Assembly (NCBI RefSeq): GCF_042680685.1
Contig: NZ_JBHUEA010000006.1
Location: forward strand, 1-64,000
Reading direction: 5' to 3'
Length of the DNA: 64,000 nt
From: Amnibacterium endophyticum
Lineage (GTDB): Bacteria > Actinomycetota > Actinomycetes > Actinomycetales > Microbacteriaceae
Position numbers and translations under genes: made by a program. Shown in pieces: positions 50,660 through 58,620 of the stretch. Every line of letters begins with the position of its first letter. Within the stretch, counting starts at the first letter, position 1. The notes beneath the pieces are model-generated. The model had not been told where the DNA came from, ran no database searches, and was given only the letters and a program-made list of their open reading frames with translations.

Positions 50660-51901
50660 ATGTCCGCATTCACGCCGACGGTCACGGGCTCCGGCCCGCG
50701 CGCGGCAATCCAGCGCTTCGGCGCCTTCCTCGCCGGCATGATCATGCCGAACCTCGGGGCGTTCATCGCCTGGGGTCTCATCACCGCGATCACGATCCCG
50801 AACGGCTGGATCAACCTGATCGCCCGCGGCGTCGGCGCCATCCCGCAGGACGGCACCGTCGCCTTCGCTGCCCAGGTCAGCACGGTGGTCGGCCCGATCA
50901 TCGTCTTCCTGCTGCCGATCCTCATCGGCTACACCGGCGGCCGTCAGGTGCACGGACAGCGCGGCGCGGTCGTCGGCGCCATCGCGACCATGGGTGCGGT
51001 CGTCGCGCCGGTCGCGCTCGGGCTCGTCCCGCCGTTCTCGACGGGCATCAAGGCGCCCGCCGACATCACGGGGCTCGGCCCGAACTTCCTCGCCGGCCTG
51101 ATCATGGGCCCGCTCGCGGCGGTCGTGCTGAAGGCCTGGGACAAGCTGGTCGACGGCAAGCTCGCCTCCGGCTTCGAGATGCTGGTCGACAACTTCTCCG
51201 CCGGCATCATCGGCGGCATCATGGCCATCATCGGCATCTACATCCTCGGCCCGGTGATCAACTTCATCAACGGCGGCCTCGGCGCCATCGTGGACGTGCT
51301 GGTCGAGTCGCGGCTGCTGCCGCTCGCGTCGATCATCGTCGAGCCGGCGAAGGTGCTGTTCCTGAACAACGCCATCGGCAACGGCGTGCTGGTGCCGCTC
51401 GGCATCCAGCAGGCCGGCACCTCCGGCGGCACGTCGATCCTGTTCATGATCGAGTCGAACCCCGGCCCGGGCCTCGGCATCCTGACCGCCATGCTGCTGT
51501 TCGGCCCGCTGGCCGTCCGCCCGACGGTGCCGTCCGCCATGATCGTCCACTTCCTCGGCGGCATCCACGAGATCTACTTCCCGTACGTGCTGATGAAGCC
51601 GATCCTCGTGATCGCCGCGATCCTCGGCGGCGGCATGGGCGTGCTGACCTTCGTGCTCCTCGGCGGCGGTCTCCTCGCGGCGGCCTCGCCCGGCTCGATC
51701 ATCGCCTACCTGCTGGTCTCGGCCCCGAGCACGATCGTGCCGAACCTGATCGGCATCCTCGTCTCGGCGATCGTCGCCTTCATCGTCGGCGCCCTCCTGC
51801 TCGGCTTCGGCCGCAACGAGAAGGTCGCGATGGACCTCGACGAGGCGAACGAGCGCAACGCGCAGAACAAGGGCCGCAAGACCGCGGTCGCGGGCGGCTG
51901 A
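50660..51901 (+). CDS. mtlA: PTS mannitol-type transporter subunit IIC
   Basis: 413 aa. Upstream in-frame codons exist, but ATG 50660 has AGGA (50654-50657) and matches the family start (RFGAFLAGMIMPNLGAFIAWG). An integral membrane permease of the mannitol/fructose EII class: YTGGRQVHGQRGAVVGAIAT, NPGPGLGILTAMLLFGP and HFLGGIHEIYFPYVLMKP (the GIHE motif binds substrate). Mannitol EII is usually a single protein EIICB or EIICBA; here EIIC stands alone and EIIB and EIIA are separate genes. Sugar specificity is inferred from similarity. Confidence 0.88.
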   Translation: MSAFTPTVTGSGPRAAIQRFGAFLAGMIMPNLGAFIAWGLITAITIPNGWINLIARGVGAIPQDGTVAFAAQVSTVVGPIIVFLLPILIGYTGGRQVHGQRGAVVGAIATMGAVVAPVALGLVPPFSTGIKAPADITGLGPNFLAGLIMGPLAAVVLKAWDKLVDGKLASGFEMLVDNFSAGIIGGIMAIIGIYILGPVINFINGGLGAIVDVLVESRLLPLASIIVEPAKVLFLNNAIGNGVLVPLGIQQAGTSGGTSILFMIESNPGPGLGILTAMLLFGPLAVRPTVPSAMIVHFLGGIHEIYFPYVLMKPILVIAAILGGGMGVLTFVLLGGGLLAAASPGSIIAYLLVSAPSTIVPNLIGILVSAIVAFIVGALLLGFGRNEKVAMDLDEANERNAQNKGRKTAVAGG

Positions 51902-51916
51902 GTCGTTCCACCACGG

Positions 51917-51949
51917 ACGCCGGGCGGGAGCAGTGCTCCCGCCCGGCGT
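51917..51949 (+). terminator. Strong terminator between EIIC and EIIB
   Basis: A perfect 14-bp stem (51917-51930 with 51936-51949) closes a 5-nt loop and is followed by a T/C-rich stretch. It should end or attenuate the EIIC transcript before EIIB. Confidence 0.8.
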
Positions 51950-51990
51950 TCTCCGTCTCTCCTCCGAGCGTCCTCGGGGGACGGATCCAA

Positions 51991-51996
51991 TAGGCT
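51991..51996 (+). promoter_or_regulatory. -10 box for EIIB-EIIA-HPr
   Basis: TAGGCT, with a leader of about 20 nt that contains the ribosome site GAAGGAG (52011-52017) before the ATG at 52023. Confidence 0.5.
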
Positions 51997-52022
51997 TCGG
52001 CCACACGAGCGAAGGAGCACGG

Positions 52023-52331
52023 ATGACGACGATCGACGGATCGAGCATCAAGAAGCTGGTGGTCGCGTGCGACGCCGGCATGGGCAGCAGCGTGATGCTG
52101 GCGGGCCAGCTGAAGAAGCAGCTCAAGAAGAACGGCGTCACGGTCGAGCACTCGCCCGTCGCCCAGATCCCGAAGGACGCGGACGTCGTCGTGACGCAGT
52201 CCGGTCTCGCGGACCGCGCAAGGGGCGTCGTCCCGGATGTCCCGGTCATCCCCTTCCAGCTGTTCATGGGCGACCCGAAGGTCGCCAAGGTCGTCAAGGC
52301 GATCCAGGACGGGTCGACGGTCGAGGTCTGA
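52023..52331 (+). CDS. PTS mannitol-type subunit IIB
   Basis: 102 aa. A cytosolic phosphocarrier. The phosphorylated Cys16 sits in LVVACDAGMGSSVM, typical of mannitol-class EIIB, followed by basic helices (KKQLKKNGV) and DADVVVTQSGLADRA. It accepts phosphate from EIIA and passes it to the sugar in EIIC. The ATG at 52023 is supported by GAAGGAG. EIIA begins 3 nt after its stop. Confidence 0.9.
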   Translation: MTTIDGSSIKKLVVACDAGMGSSVMLAGQLKKQLKKNGVTVEHSPVAQIPKDADVVVTQSGLADRARGVVPDVPVIPFQLFMGDPKVAKVVKAIQDGSTVEV

Positions 52332-52334
52332 GCG

Positions 52335-52793
52335 ATGGCCGACGCTGCACTGACCTCGCTGCTCGCTGAGCAGTCCATCCGCCTCGACTGCGCGGCCGAG
52401 GACCGCTTCGACGCCGTGCGGCAGTGCGGCGCGGCGCTCGTCGACGCGGGCGCGGTCGACCAGTCCTACGTCGACGCGATGCTCGAGCGCGAGCGGACCG
52501 TCTCCACCTTTGTCGGCGAGGGCGTGGCGATCCCGCACGGCACCCTGGCCGGCAAGGAGTCCGTCAAGCAGGACGCGCTCGTCGTCCTCCGCTTCCCGGA
52601 GGGCGTCGACTGGGACGGCAACCCCGTCTCGGTCTGCGTCGGGATAGCGGCCGCCGGCGGCGGCCACATCGCCCTGCTCTCGCAGCTGGCGGAGATCCTG
52701 CTCGACCCGGAGAAGGCTGAGCAGCTGCGGAACGCGTCGAGCTCCGACCAGGTCTACGCCCTGCTCACGCCCGACGAGGACGACGAGGACTGA
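52335..52793 (+). CDS. PTS fructose/mannitol-type subunit IIA
   Basis: 152 aa. It receives phosphate from HPr on His68 in VAIPHGTLAGKESV, the signature of the EIIA-mannitol/fructose class. The preceding MLERERTVSTFVGEG is also family-typical, and the protein ends in an acidic tail. It is encoded between EIIB and HPr. Confidence 0.93.
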   Translation: MADAALTSLLAEQSIRLDCAAEDRFDAVRQCGAALVDAGAVDQSYVDAMLERERTVSTFVGEGVAIPHGTLAGKESVKQDALVVLRFPEGVDWDGNPVSVCVGIAAAGGGHIALLSQLAEILLDPEKAEQLRNASSSDQVYALLTPDEDDED

Positions 52794-52845
52794 CCTCGAT
52801 CCGGCCGGGCACCCGTCCCGGCCACCTTCCACGACAAGGAGAACC

Positions 52846-53115
52846 ATGCCGGACCGTACCGTCACCATCGCGTCGAGTGTCGGGCTGCACGCCCGGCCCG
52901 CCTCGCTGTTCAGCCAGGCCGCGGCCAAGGCGGGTGTGCCCGTGACCCTGACGACGAAGTCGGGGAAGAGCGTCAACGCCGCGAGCATCCTCGGCATCCT
53001 GTCGCTCGGCATCGGGCACGGCGAGGAGGTCACGCTCTCGGCGGAGGGCGACGGCGCCGACGCCGCGCTCGACTCGCTGGCGGAGCTGCTGAACACGGAC
53101 CTCGACAAGGAGTAG
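52846..53115 (+). CDS. ptsH: Phosphocarrier protein HPr
   Basis: 89 aa, with AAGGAG before the ATG. It carries phosphate from enzyme I to EIIA on His15 (SSVGLHARPASLF). The later KSVNAASILGILSLGIGHGEEV region has Ser near position 47 at the place of the regulatory serine, although HPr kinase is uncommon in actinobacteria. Enzyme I (ptsI) is not in the window. Confidence 0.95.
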   Translation: MPDRTVTIASSVGLHARPASLFSQAAAKAGVPVTLTTKSGKSVNAASILGILSLGIGHGEEVTLSAEGDGADAALDSLAELLNTDLDKE

Positions 53116-53130
53116 CCGCTCCTCGATCGA

Positions 53131-53170
53131 GAACGGGGCCCGGTGGATCGCGATCCACCGGGCCCCGTTC
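53131..53170. terminator. Perfect 40-bp palindrome, bidirectional terminator
   Basis: 53131-53150 is the exact reverse complement of 53151-53170. It lies between the convergent ptsH and amidotransferase genes, 4 nt from the latter's stop. Confidence 0.85.
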
Positions 53171-53174
53171 CCGT

Positions 53175-53996
53175 TCAGGCGACCTCGCGCCGCCTCGCCG
53201 CCTGCGCGAGGGGCACCGTCTCGGCGTGCAGGGTCCGGAGGTCGACGCGGGTGATGGACTCCGCGGGCAGCGGCTCCCAGCCCGCGATGTCGAGGCCGCT
53301 GGAGGCGAAGAGGATCGAGCCGTCCTCGCCGCGGCGGCTCCGCATCAGGTAGTACGCGTCCGCGTGGTGCGCGGGCAGGCGCTCGGCCGGGATCCCGCTC
53401 GCCGCGAAGACGTTCCACGGGATCGGCACGCCCTCGCTCGCGTGCACCGCGAGCAGCTCGTCCGAGGTGAGCAGCAGTGCGTTCAGGCTCCGCTGCGGGT
53501 AGATGCGGCGCAGGGCCGCCACCGTGTCGAGGAGGGCGTCGAGGGGCTCGGCGCCGCGCGCCACCAGGGTGCGGACCGCTGCGAAGTAGCGCTCGGTGTC
53601 GGTCGTGCCGACGATGCCCGCGCGCTGCTCGGCGCCGATCAGGCGCTCGATCGGGCCGGTCGGCTCGAGCGAGCCGTTGTGGGCGAAGGCCATGCCGTCG
53701 GCGAGGAACGGATGCGTGTTCTCGGGCACGCACGCGAACCCGTCGGTGGCGAGGCGGAGGTGGACGATGCGCGCCGTCGACGGGCCACCGGCGAGCAGGT
53801 CCTCCAGCTCGGGGTCGCCGACCGCGGTCGCGGAGCGGGACCGCCGCCGGACGGTGCCCGCCTCGTCACGCCAGGCGGTGCCCCACCCGTCCCGGTGCAG
53901 CCGCGCCATGTCGACGAAGACCCGCCGCTGGCCCGCGCCCAGCACGGCCTCGACGGTCGCGGGAGCGGGCGAGACCGACCCGAGCAAACGACACAC
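53175..53996 (-). CDS. Class II glutamine amidotransferase (YafJ/EgtC-like)
   Basis: 273 aa. The GTG start at 53996 gives MCRLLGSVSP; the Cys2 exposed after Met removal is the Ntn-type nucleophile. Inside are VHLRLAT, the FAHNGSL motif and GTTDTERYFAAV, as in YafJ and EgtC proteins. These hydrolyse gamma-glutamyl amide bonds, with EgtC acting in ergothioneine synthesis, but no other egt gene is here, so the substrate is open. GGAGG lies a few nt upstream, and a -10-like TAGCGT (minus strand, 54059-54064) precedes it. Confidence 0.88.
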   Translation of the reverse strand: MCRLLGSVSPAPATVEAVLGAGQRRVFVDMARLHRDGWGTAWRDEAGTVRRRSRSATAVGDPELEDLLAGGPSTARIVHLRLATDGFACVPENTHPFLADGMAFAHNGSLEPTGPIERLIGAEQRAGIVGTTDTERYFAAVRTLVARGAEPLDALLDTVAALRRIYPQRSLNALLLTSDELLAVHASEGVPIPWNVFAASGIPAERLPAHHADAYYLMRSRRGEDGSILFASSGLDIAGWEPLPAESITRVDLRTLHAETVPLAQAARRREVA

Positions 53997-54338
53997 AGCG
54001 CCTCCAGCGTCTCGAACCGGGACCAGCGGCCACGTCGACGCCGGGGACTTCGCGGGCCACGCTACGCCCGGGGTGCCGGGATCGGGGACCGGCGCGCAGC
54101 GGGACGTCACGGAGCGCCCGTGGAGGCCGGCGCGGATCCGTCGTCCCCTCGGAGGACGGATACGGGTAGACTCGTGGATCGCGTCCGTGGTACGTCCTCG
54201 GATCCTCGGGCCCTCCGGCCTGCTCCACCGCCGGATCGCCGCCGGGGAGGCCCTCGGGTCGCCCCCACAACTCCATCCGCATCCTCGCGGGCGCCGTCCG
54301 GCGCGCGCGGACCGACACGAAACCATCACACCATCTCT
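53997..54338. other. Divergent intergenic region, rpsA leader
   Basis: 342 bp without a gene. It holds the minus-strand -10 TAGCGT (54059-54064) and the plus-strand -10 TAGACT (54167-54172). The latter implies an rpsA leader of about 160 nt, long for this window and able to form GC-rich stems. There is no Shine-Dalgarno before the rpsA ATG (CACCATCTCT), as in E. coli rpsA, where S1 represses its own mRNA. Confidence 0.6.
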
Positions 54339-55778
54339 ATGACTCCCACTACGACCGCAACGGCCCCCAAGCAGGTCGCGATCAACGACATCGGCTCTGC
54401 AGACGACTTCCTGGCCGCGGTCGAGAAGACCCTGAAGTTCTTCAACGACGGCGACCTCATCGAGGGCACCGTGGTGAAGATCGACCGCGACGAGGTCCTC
54501 CTCGACGTGGGCTACAAGACCGAGGGCGTCATCCCCTCGCGCGAGCTCTCCATCAAGCACGACGTCGACCCGAACGAGGTCGTCGCGGTCGGCGACAACG
54601 TCGAGGCCCTCGTCCTCCAGAAGGAGGACAAGGAGGGGCGGCTGATCCTGTCCAAGAAGCGCGCGCAGTACGAGCGCGCCTGGGGCGACGTCGAGCGCCT
54701 CAAGGAGGAGGACGGCGTCGTCACCGGCACGGTCATCGAGGTCGTCAAGGGCGGCCTGATCGTCGACATCGGTCTGCGCGGCTTCCTGCCCGCGTCGCTG
54801 ATCGAGCTGCGCCGCGTCCGCGACCTGACCCCGTACCTGGGTCAGCAGCTCGAGGCGAAGATCCTCGAGCTGGACAAGAACCGCAACAACGTCGTGCTCT
54901 CGCGCCGCGCACTGCTCGAGCAGACGCAGTCCGAGTCCCGCACCACGTTCCTCAACAACCTGCACAAGGGCCAGGTCCGCAAGGGCACGGTCTCCTCGAT
55001 CGTCAACTTCGGCGCGTTCGTCGACCTGGGCGGCGTGGACGGGCTCGTGCACGTCTCCGAGCTCTCGTGGAAGCACATCGAGCACGCGAGCGAGGTCGTC
55101 GAGGTCGGCCAGGAGGTCACCGTCGAGGTGCTCGAGGTCGACCTGGACCGCGAGCGCGTCTCCCTGTCGCTCAAGGCGACGCAGGAGGACCCGTGGCAGG
55201 TCTTCGCCCGGACCCACGCGATCGGTCAGGTCGCGCCGGGCAAGGTCACGAAGCTCGTGCCGTTCGGCGCGTTCGTCCGCGTCGCGGACGGCATCGAGGG
55301 CCTGGTGCACATCTCCGAGCTGTCGAGCCGGCACGTGGAGCTGGCGGAGCAGGTCGTCTCGACCGGCGACGAGGTCTTCGTGAAGATCATCGACATCGAC
55401 CTCGAGCGTCGTCGCATCTCCCTGTCGCTGAAGCAGGCGAACGAGGAGGTCGACCCCGAGGGCACCGAGTTCGACCCGGCGCTCTACGGCATGCTCACCG
55501 AGTACGACGAGCAGGGGAACTACAAGTACCCCGAGGGCTTCGACCCGGAGACCAACGAGTGGCGCGAGGGCTTCGAGGAGCAGCGCGACAAGTGGGAGCA
55601 GGAGTACGCCGCGGCCCAGGCCCGCTGGGAGGCGCACAAGGCCCAGATCGCGAAGCAGCTCGCGGACGAGGCCGCCGCGGGCAACGCGAACTCGTTCGCG
55701 AGCGCGGCGGACCAGTCGGGCCGCCTCGCGGACGACGAGTCCCTCGCCGCGCTGCGCGAGCGACTCGCGAGCCGCTGA
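54339..55778 (+). CDS. rpsA: 30S ribosomal protein S1
   Basis: 479 aa with four S1/OB repeats, each with a G-x-V start: about 35-105 (EGTVVKIDRDEVLLDVGYK), 122-190 (VTGTVIEVVKGGLIVDIGLR), 207-275 (KGTVSSIVNFGAFVDLGG) and 292-360 (PGKVTKLVPFGAFVRVADG). The two last repeats end in VHVSELSWKHI and VHISELSSRHV. An acidic, charged C-terminal part follows. S1 brings mRNA to the 30S subunit. Four repeats instead of six is usual in actinobacteria. Unlike proteobacteria, it is followed by coaE. Confidence 0.97.
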   Translation: MTPTTTATAPKQVAINDIGSADDFLAAVEKTLKFFNDGDLIEGTVVKIDRDEVLLDVGYKTEGVIPSRELSIKHDVDPNEVVAVGDNVEALVLQKEDKEGRLILSKKRAQYERAWGDVERLKEEDGVVTGTVIEVVKGGLIVDIGLRGFLPASLIELRRVRDLTPYLGQQLEAKILELDKNRNNVVLSRRALLEQTQSESRTTFLNNLHKGQVRKGTVSSIVNFGAFVDLGGVDGLVHVSELSWKHIEHASEVVEVGQEVTVEVLEVDLDRERVSLSLKATQEDPWQVFARTHAIGQVAPGKVTKLVPFGAFVRVADGIEGLVHISELSSRHVELAEQVVSTGDEVFVKIIDIDLERRRISLSLKQANEEVDPEGTEFDPALYGMLTEYDEQGNYKYPEGFDPETNEWREGFEEQRDKWEQEYAAAQARWEAHKAQIAKQLADEAAAGNANSFASAADQSGRLADDESLAALRERLASR

Positions 55779-55794
55779 TCGCCTGATCGCACGC

Positions 55795-55831
55795 AGAAGG
55801 GCGGTTCCCCCGACGGGGGAGCCGCCCTTCT
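55795..55831 (+). terminator. rpsA terminator
   Basis: A 16-bp stem with one G-U pair (55795-55810 with 55816-55831) closes a 5-nt loop, then TCTTCGTGT follows. Confidence 0.85.
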
Positions 55832-55908
55832 TCGTGTCCGGGCCCGCGCACCGGCCGTCCCGGCGGGCGCGGCTCTACGGGGCTGAGACGACCGGCCGCG
55901 CCGGCCCG

Positions 55909-55914
55909 TACGCT
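55909..55914 (+). promoter_or_regulatory. -10 box for a leaderless coaE mRNA
   Basis: TACGCT ends 6 nt before the coaE GTG. Confidence 0.55.
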
Positions 55915-55920
55915 GGCGGC

Positions 55921-56514
55921 GTGCCCCTGATCGCATTGACGGGCGGGATCGCCTCGGGCAAGTCGACCATCGCGAAGCGGCTCGGCGAGCTGGGCGCCGT
56001 GATCGTCGACGCGGACGCGCTCTCGCGCGAGGTGGTCGCTCCCGGCCGCCCGGCGCTCGAAGCCATCCGTCACGCCTTCGGCGACGGGGTCTTCGACCGC
56101 GACGGCGCGCTCGACCGGCGCGCGCTCGGCAGGGTCGTCTTCAGCGACCCCGAGCAGCGTCGGCTGCTGAACGGCATCGTGCACCCCGCGGTCCTCGCCC
56201 GGTCGCACGAGCTCTTCCGCGAGGCCCTCGAGCGGGACCGGCGGGCGGTGGTCGTCTACGACGTGCCGCTCATCGACGCGCGGGGCACGGGGGAGTTCGA
56301 CCGGGTCGTCGTCGCCGACGCGCCCGAGGAGGTCCGGCTGCAGCGGTTGACGGACCTGCGGGGCATGAGCGAGGCCGACGCCCGGGCCGTGCTCGGCAGC
56401 CAGATGGGCGACGACGAGCGCCGGGCGCTCGCCACCGACCTGATCGACACCTCGGGCGACCTGCGGACCACCATGGCGGCCGTCGACGACCTCTGGCAGC
56501 GGCTGCGCGACTGA
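55921..56514 (+). CDS. coaE: Dephospho-CoA kinase
   Basis: 197 aa, GTG start chosen from the family start MPLIALTGGIASGKST and the -10 spacing. It phosphorylates dephospho-CoA, the last step of CoA synthesis. The P-loop is GGIASGKST, with DADALSREVV, GVFDRDGALDR and VVYDVPLI after it. It lacks the extra C-terminal UPF0157 domain seen in mycobacterial CoaE. Ends 4 bp from the convergent exporter gene. Confidence 0.95.
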   Translation: MPLIALTGGIASGKSTIAKRLGELGAVIVDADALSREVVAPGRPALEAIRHAFGDGVFDRDGALDRRALGRVVFSDPEQRRLLNGIVHPAVLARSHELFREALERDRRAVVVYDVPLIDARGTGEFDRVVVADAPEEVRLQRLTDLRGMSEADARAVLGSQMGDDERRALATDLIDTSGDLRTTMAAVDDLWQRLRD

Positions 56515-56517
56515 CGA

Positions 56518-57372
56518 TCAGGCGTCGCGCCGGACGACGGCGACGACGTTCGCCGCGCAGACGAGCGCGATGCCCGCGACCTGCGGTGCGACCAGCGCCT
56601 GGTGCAGCACCACGAGGCCCGCGAGCGCGGCAGCCACCGGGTGGACGCTCTGCAGCACCCCGAAGAGCGACCGCGGGATGCGTCGCAGGACGAGCAGGTC
56701 GAGCGAGTAGGGGAGCGCGGAGGAGAGCAGGCCGGTGAGCGCACCGATCGCGAGCACCTGCGGCAGGCGGCCGGGCGGCAGGGCCGACAGCAGCAGGACC
56801 AGCGCGGGCAGGGTGAGGACCGTGCCGACGAGGCCGGCGACCGCCGTGCCGGTGAGCCCGGGGAGGGAGCCGACCCGCTGGTTGAGCAGGATGTACGCCG
56901 CCCAGAGCGTCGCGGCGCCGAGCGCGAACGCGATCCCCACGGCGTCGGGACGCGCGGAGGCGGCCGGGTCGGTGACGAGCACGACGCCGACCAGGGCGAG
57001 GAACGCGGCGCCCGAGCGCCTGAGCGCGCCGGACCCGCGGACGGCGAGGGCCACGCCCAGCGGGCCGACGAACTCGATGGTGACCGCGAGGCCGAGCCCG
57101 ATGCGCTCCACGGCGGAGTAGAGGGTCAGGTTCATGCCGACGAGGACGACGCCGAGGAGCACCGCCGGCAGCAGCGCCCGCAGCCCGATGCGGGCGAGCG
57201 GCGGGCGCGTCAGGGCGAGCAGGACGACGGCGGTGACCAGCTGCCGGAGCGCGACGACGCCGAGCGGCCCGACCAGCGGGAACAGCGTCGCGCCGAACGC
57301 GGCTCCGGTCTGCAGCGAACCGGCGCTGGCCGCGACGAGCGCGACGCTGCCGCTGGAGGCCGATTTCCGCAC
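56518..57372 (-). CDS. EamA/RhtA-type transporter
   Basis: 284 aa, GTG start. About ten membrane helices in two EamA repeats (about 10-135 and 145-280). The first repeat has LRQLVTAVVLLAL and AVERIGLGLAVTIEFVGPL, the second AYILLNQRVGSLPG and LPYSLDLLVLRRIPRSLFGV. This pattern is that of RhtA-like exporters of threonine or homoserine. The substrate is not certain. Confidence 0.88.
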   Translation of the reverse strand: MRKSASSGSVALVAASAGSLQTGAAFGATLFPLVGPLGVVALRQLVTAVVLLALTRPPLARIGLRALLPAVLLGVVLVGMNLTLYSAVERIGLGLAVTIEFVGPLGVALAVRGSGALRRSGAAFLALVGVVLVTDPAASARPDAVGIAFALGAATLWAAYILLNQRVGSLPGLTGTAVAGLVGTVLTLPALVLLLSALPPGRLPQVLAIGALTGLLSSALPYSLDLLVLRRIPRSLFGVLQSVHPVAAALAGLVVLHQALVAPQVAGIALVCAANVVAVVRRDA

Positions 57373-57507
57373 CGGGAGATCGTTCCACGAACGAAGCCCC
57401 CCGAACGGGGGTGGTGATTGCGTGCAGCGGATCGTGTCGCTGAGTCGCCGCGATTCGGGTGATTCCTAGGTTCTCACTCGGCGACGGGGTCCATCCGCAG
57501 CCCGCCC

Positions 57508-57532
57508 GGGAAGCGCTCTTCGAGCGCTTCCC
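57508..57532. repeat. 11-bp hairpin in the leader of the ferritin-like gene
   Basis: GGGAAGCGCTC (57508-57518) and GAGCGCTTCCC (57522-57532) form a perfect stem with a 3-nt loop 23 nt before the start codon; it may influence translation. Upstream are a CCCCC GAAC GGGGG hairpin (about 57399-57412) and a -10-like TAGGTT (57467-57472). Confidence 0.55.
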
Positions 57533-57555
57533 CTTCCCCCGAATCTGGAGACCAG

Positions 57556-58524
57556 GTGTACGAGAAGAACTTCATCACCGCCGCCGTCAACCGCAGCGCC
57601 AGCAAGGAGGTGGACCGCCGCAAGCTGTTCACCATGCTCGGCGTCGCGGGTGCGGGTGCCGCGGTGGCCACCGTCGCCGGCGGTGCGTCGGCGGCGAACG
57701 CCGCGGACGGCGTCGATGACGGCGCGGTCCTCAACTTCGCGCTCAACCTCGAGTACCTCGAGGCCGAGTTCTACCTCCGCGCCGTCACCGGCAAGGGCCT
57801 GAACATGTCCGACGCGGCCGGCTCCGACGGCAAGGCCGGCGCGGTCTACGGCGGCAAGGAGGTGCCCTGGAAGTCGAAGGCGCTGAAGATGTACGCCCGC
57901 GAAATCGCCCGCGACGAGCGCGAGCACGTCCGCTTCCTCCGCAAGAACCTCGCGAGCGCGGCCGTCGCCCGCCCCACCATCAACTTCGACAAGGCGTTCA
58001 CCGCCGCCGCGACCGCGGCCGGCGTGATCAAGAAGGGGCAGAAGTTCGACGCGTTCGCGAACGAGACGAACTTCCTGCTCGCGGCCTTCCTGTTCGAGGA
58101 CGTGGGCGTCACGGCCTACAAGGGCGCCGCCGGGTTCATCAAGAACAAGACCTACCTGGACGCCGCCGCCGGCATCCTCGCGGTCGAGGCGTACCACGCG
58201 GGCGCGGTGCGCACCATGCTCGCGCTCGAGGCCGAGAAGAACAACAAGATCTACGGCATCGTGCAGAAGCTGTCGAACGCCCGCGACCTGCTCGACGGCA
58301 AGGGCGACGACGACCAGGGCATCTACGACAGCAGCTACGGCGACAAGATGCCGATCAACCACGCGAACCTGACCCCGACGGACAAGAACGGCATCGCCTT
58401 CGGCCGCACGCCGGGCCAGGTCCTCAACATCGTGTACCTGAACACGAGCAAGGACTCGGTGAGCAAGGGCGGCTTCTACCCGAACGGCATCGGCGGCTAC
58501 TTCACGAAGAGCGACGCGAAGTAG
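57556..58524 (+). CDS. Exported ferritin-like domain protein
   Basis: 322 aa, GTG start with GGAG about 8 nt upstream. A twin-arginine type signal (DRRKLFTMLGVAGAGAA, about 20-36, AxA near 47-51) suggests export of a folded protein. The ferritin-like four-helix domain (about 55-240) shows NLEYLEAEFYLRA, RDEREHVRFL and AVEAYHAGAVR, whose Glu and His residues could hold a di-iron or other metal site. A C-terminal part of about 75 residues ends VYLNTSKDSVSKGGFYPNG. Related proteins are annotated as desiccation-related or stress proteins. Several codons differ little from neighbours; no sign of transfer. Confidence 0.85.
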   Translation: MYEKNFITAAVNRSASKEVDRRKLFTMLGVAGAGAAVATVAGGASAANAADGVDDGAVLNFALNLEYLEAEFYLRAVTGKGLNMSDAAGSDGKAGAVYGGKEVPWKSKALKMYAREIARDEREHVRFLRKNLASAAVARPTINFDKAFTAAATAAGVIKKGQKFDAFANETNFLLAAFLFEDVGVTAYKGAAGFIKNKTYLDAAAGILAVEAYHAGAVRTMLALEAEKNNKIYGIVQKLSNARDLLDGKGDDDQGIYDSSYGDKMPINHANLTPTDKNGIAFGRTPGQVLNIVYLNTSKDSVSKGGFYPNGIGGYFTKSDAK

Positions 58525-58532
58525 TCCGACCC

Positions 58533-58581
58533 GACGAGGGCCCCGTCGATCGCCTCCGCGGTCGACGGGGCCTTCCTCGTC
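58533..58581 (+). terminator. Terminator after the ferritin-like gene
   Basis: CCCCGTCGA (58541-58549) pairs with TCGACGGGG (58562-58570), extended outwards by GACGAGG (58533-58539) with CCTCGTC (58575-58581) after a small internal loop. Confidence 0.8.
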
Positions 58582-58607
58582 CGCACCGGCGTGTCGGAGG
58601 CCGGACG

Positions 58608-58613
58608 TACCGT
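58608..58613 (+). promoter_or_regulatory. -10 box for a leaderless uvrB mRNA
   Basis: TACCGT ends 7 nt before the uvrB ATG. No clear LexA box is seen nearby. Confidence 0.5.
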
Positions 58614-58620
58614 TGACTCC

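Noticed and set aside
51933..52022. EIIB start at the upstream in-frame codon 51933
   Set aside because: It lies in the terminator stem and adds 30 non-conserved residues; ATG 52023 has GAAGGAG.
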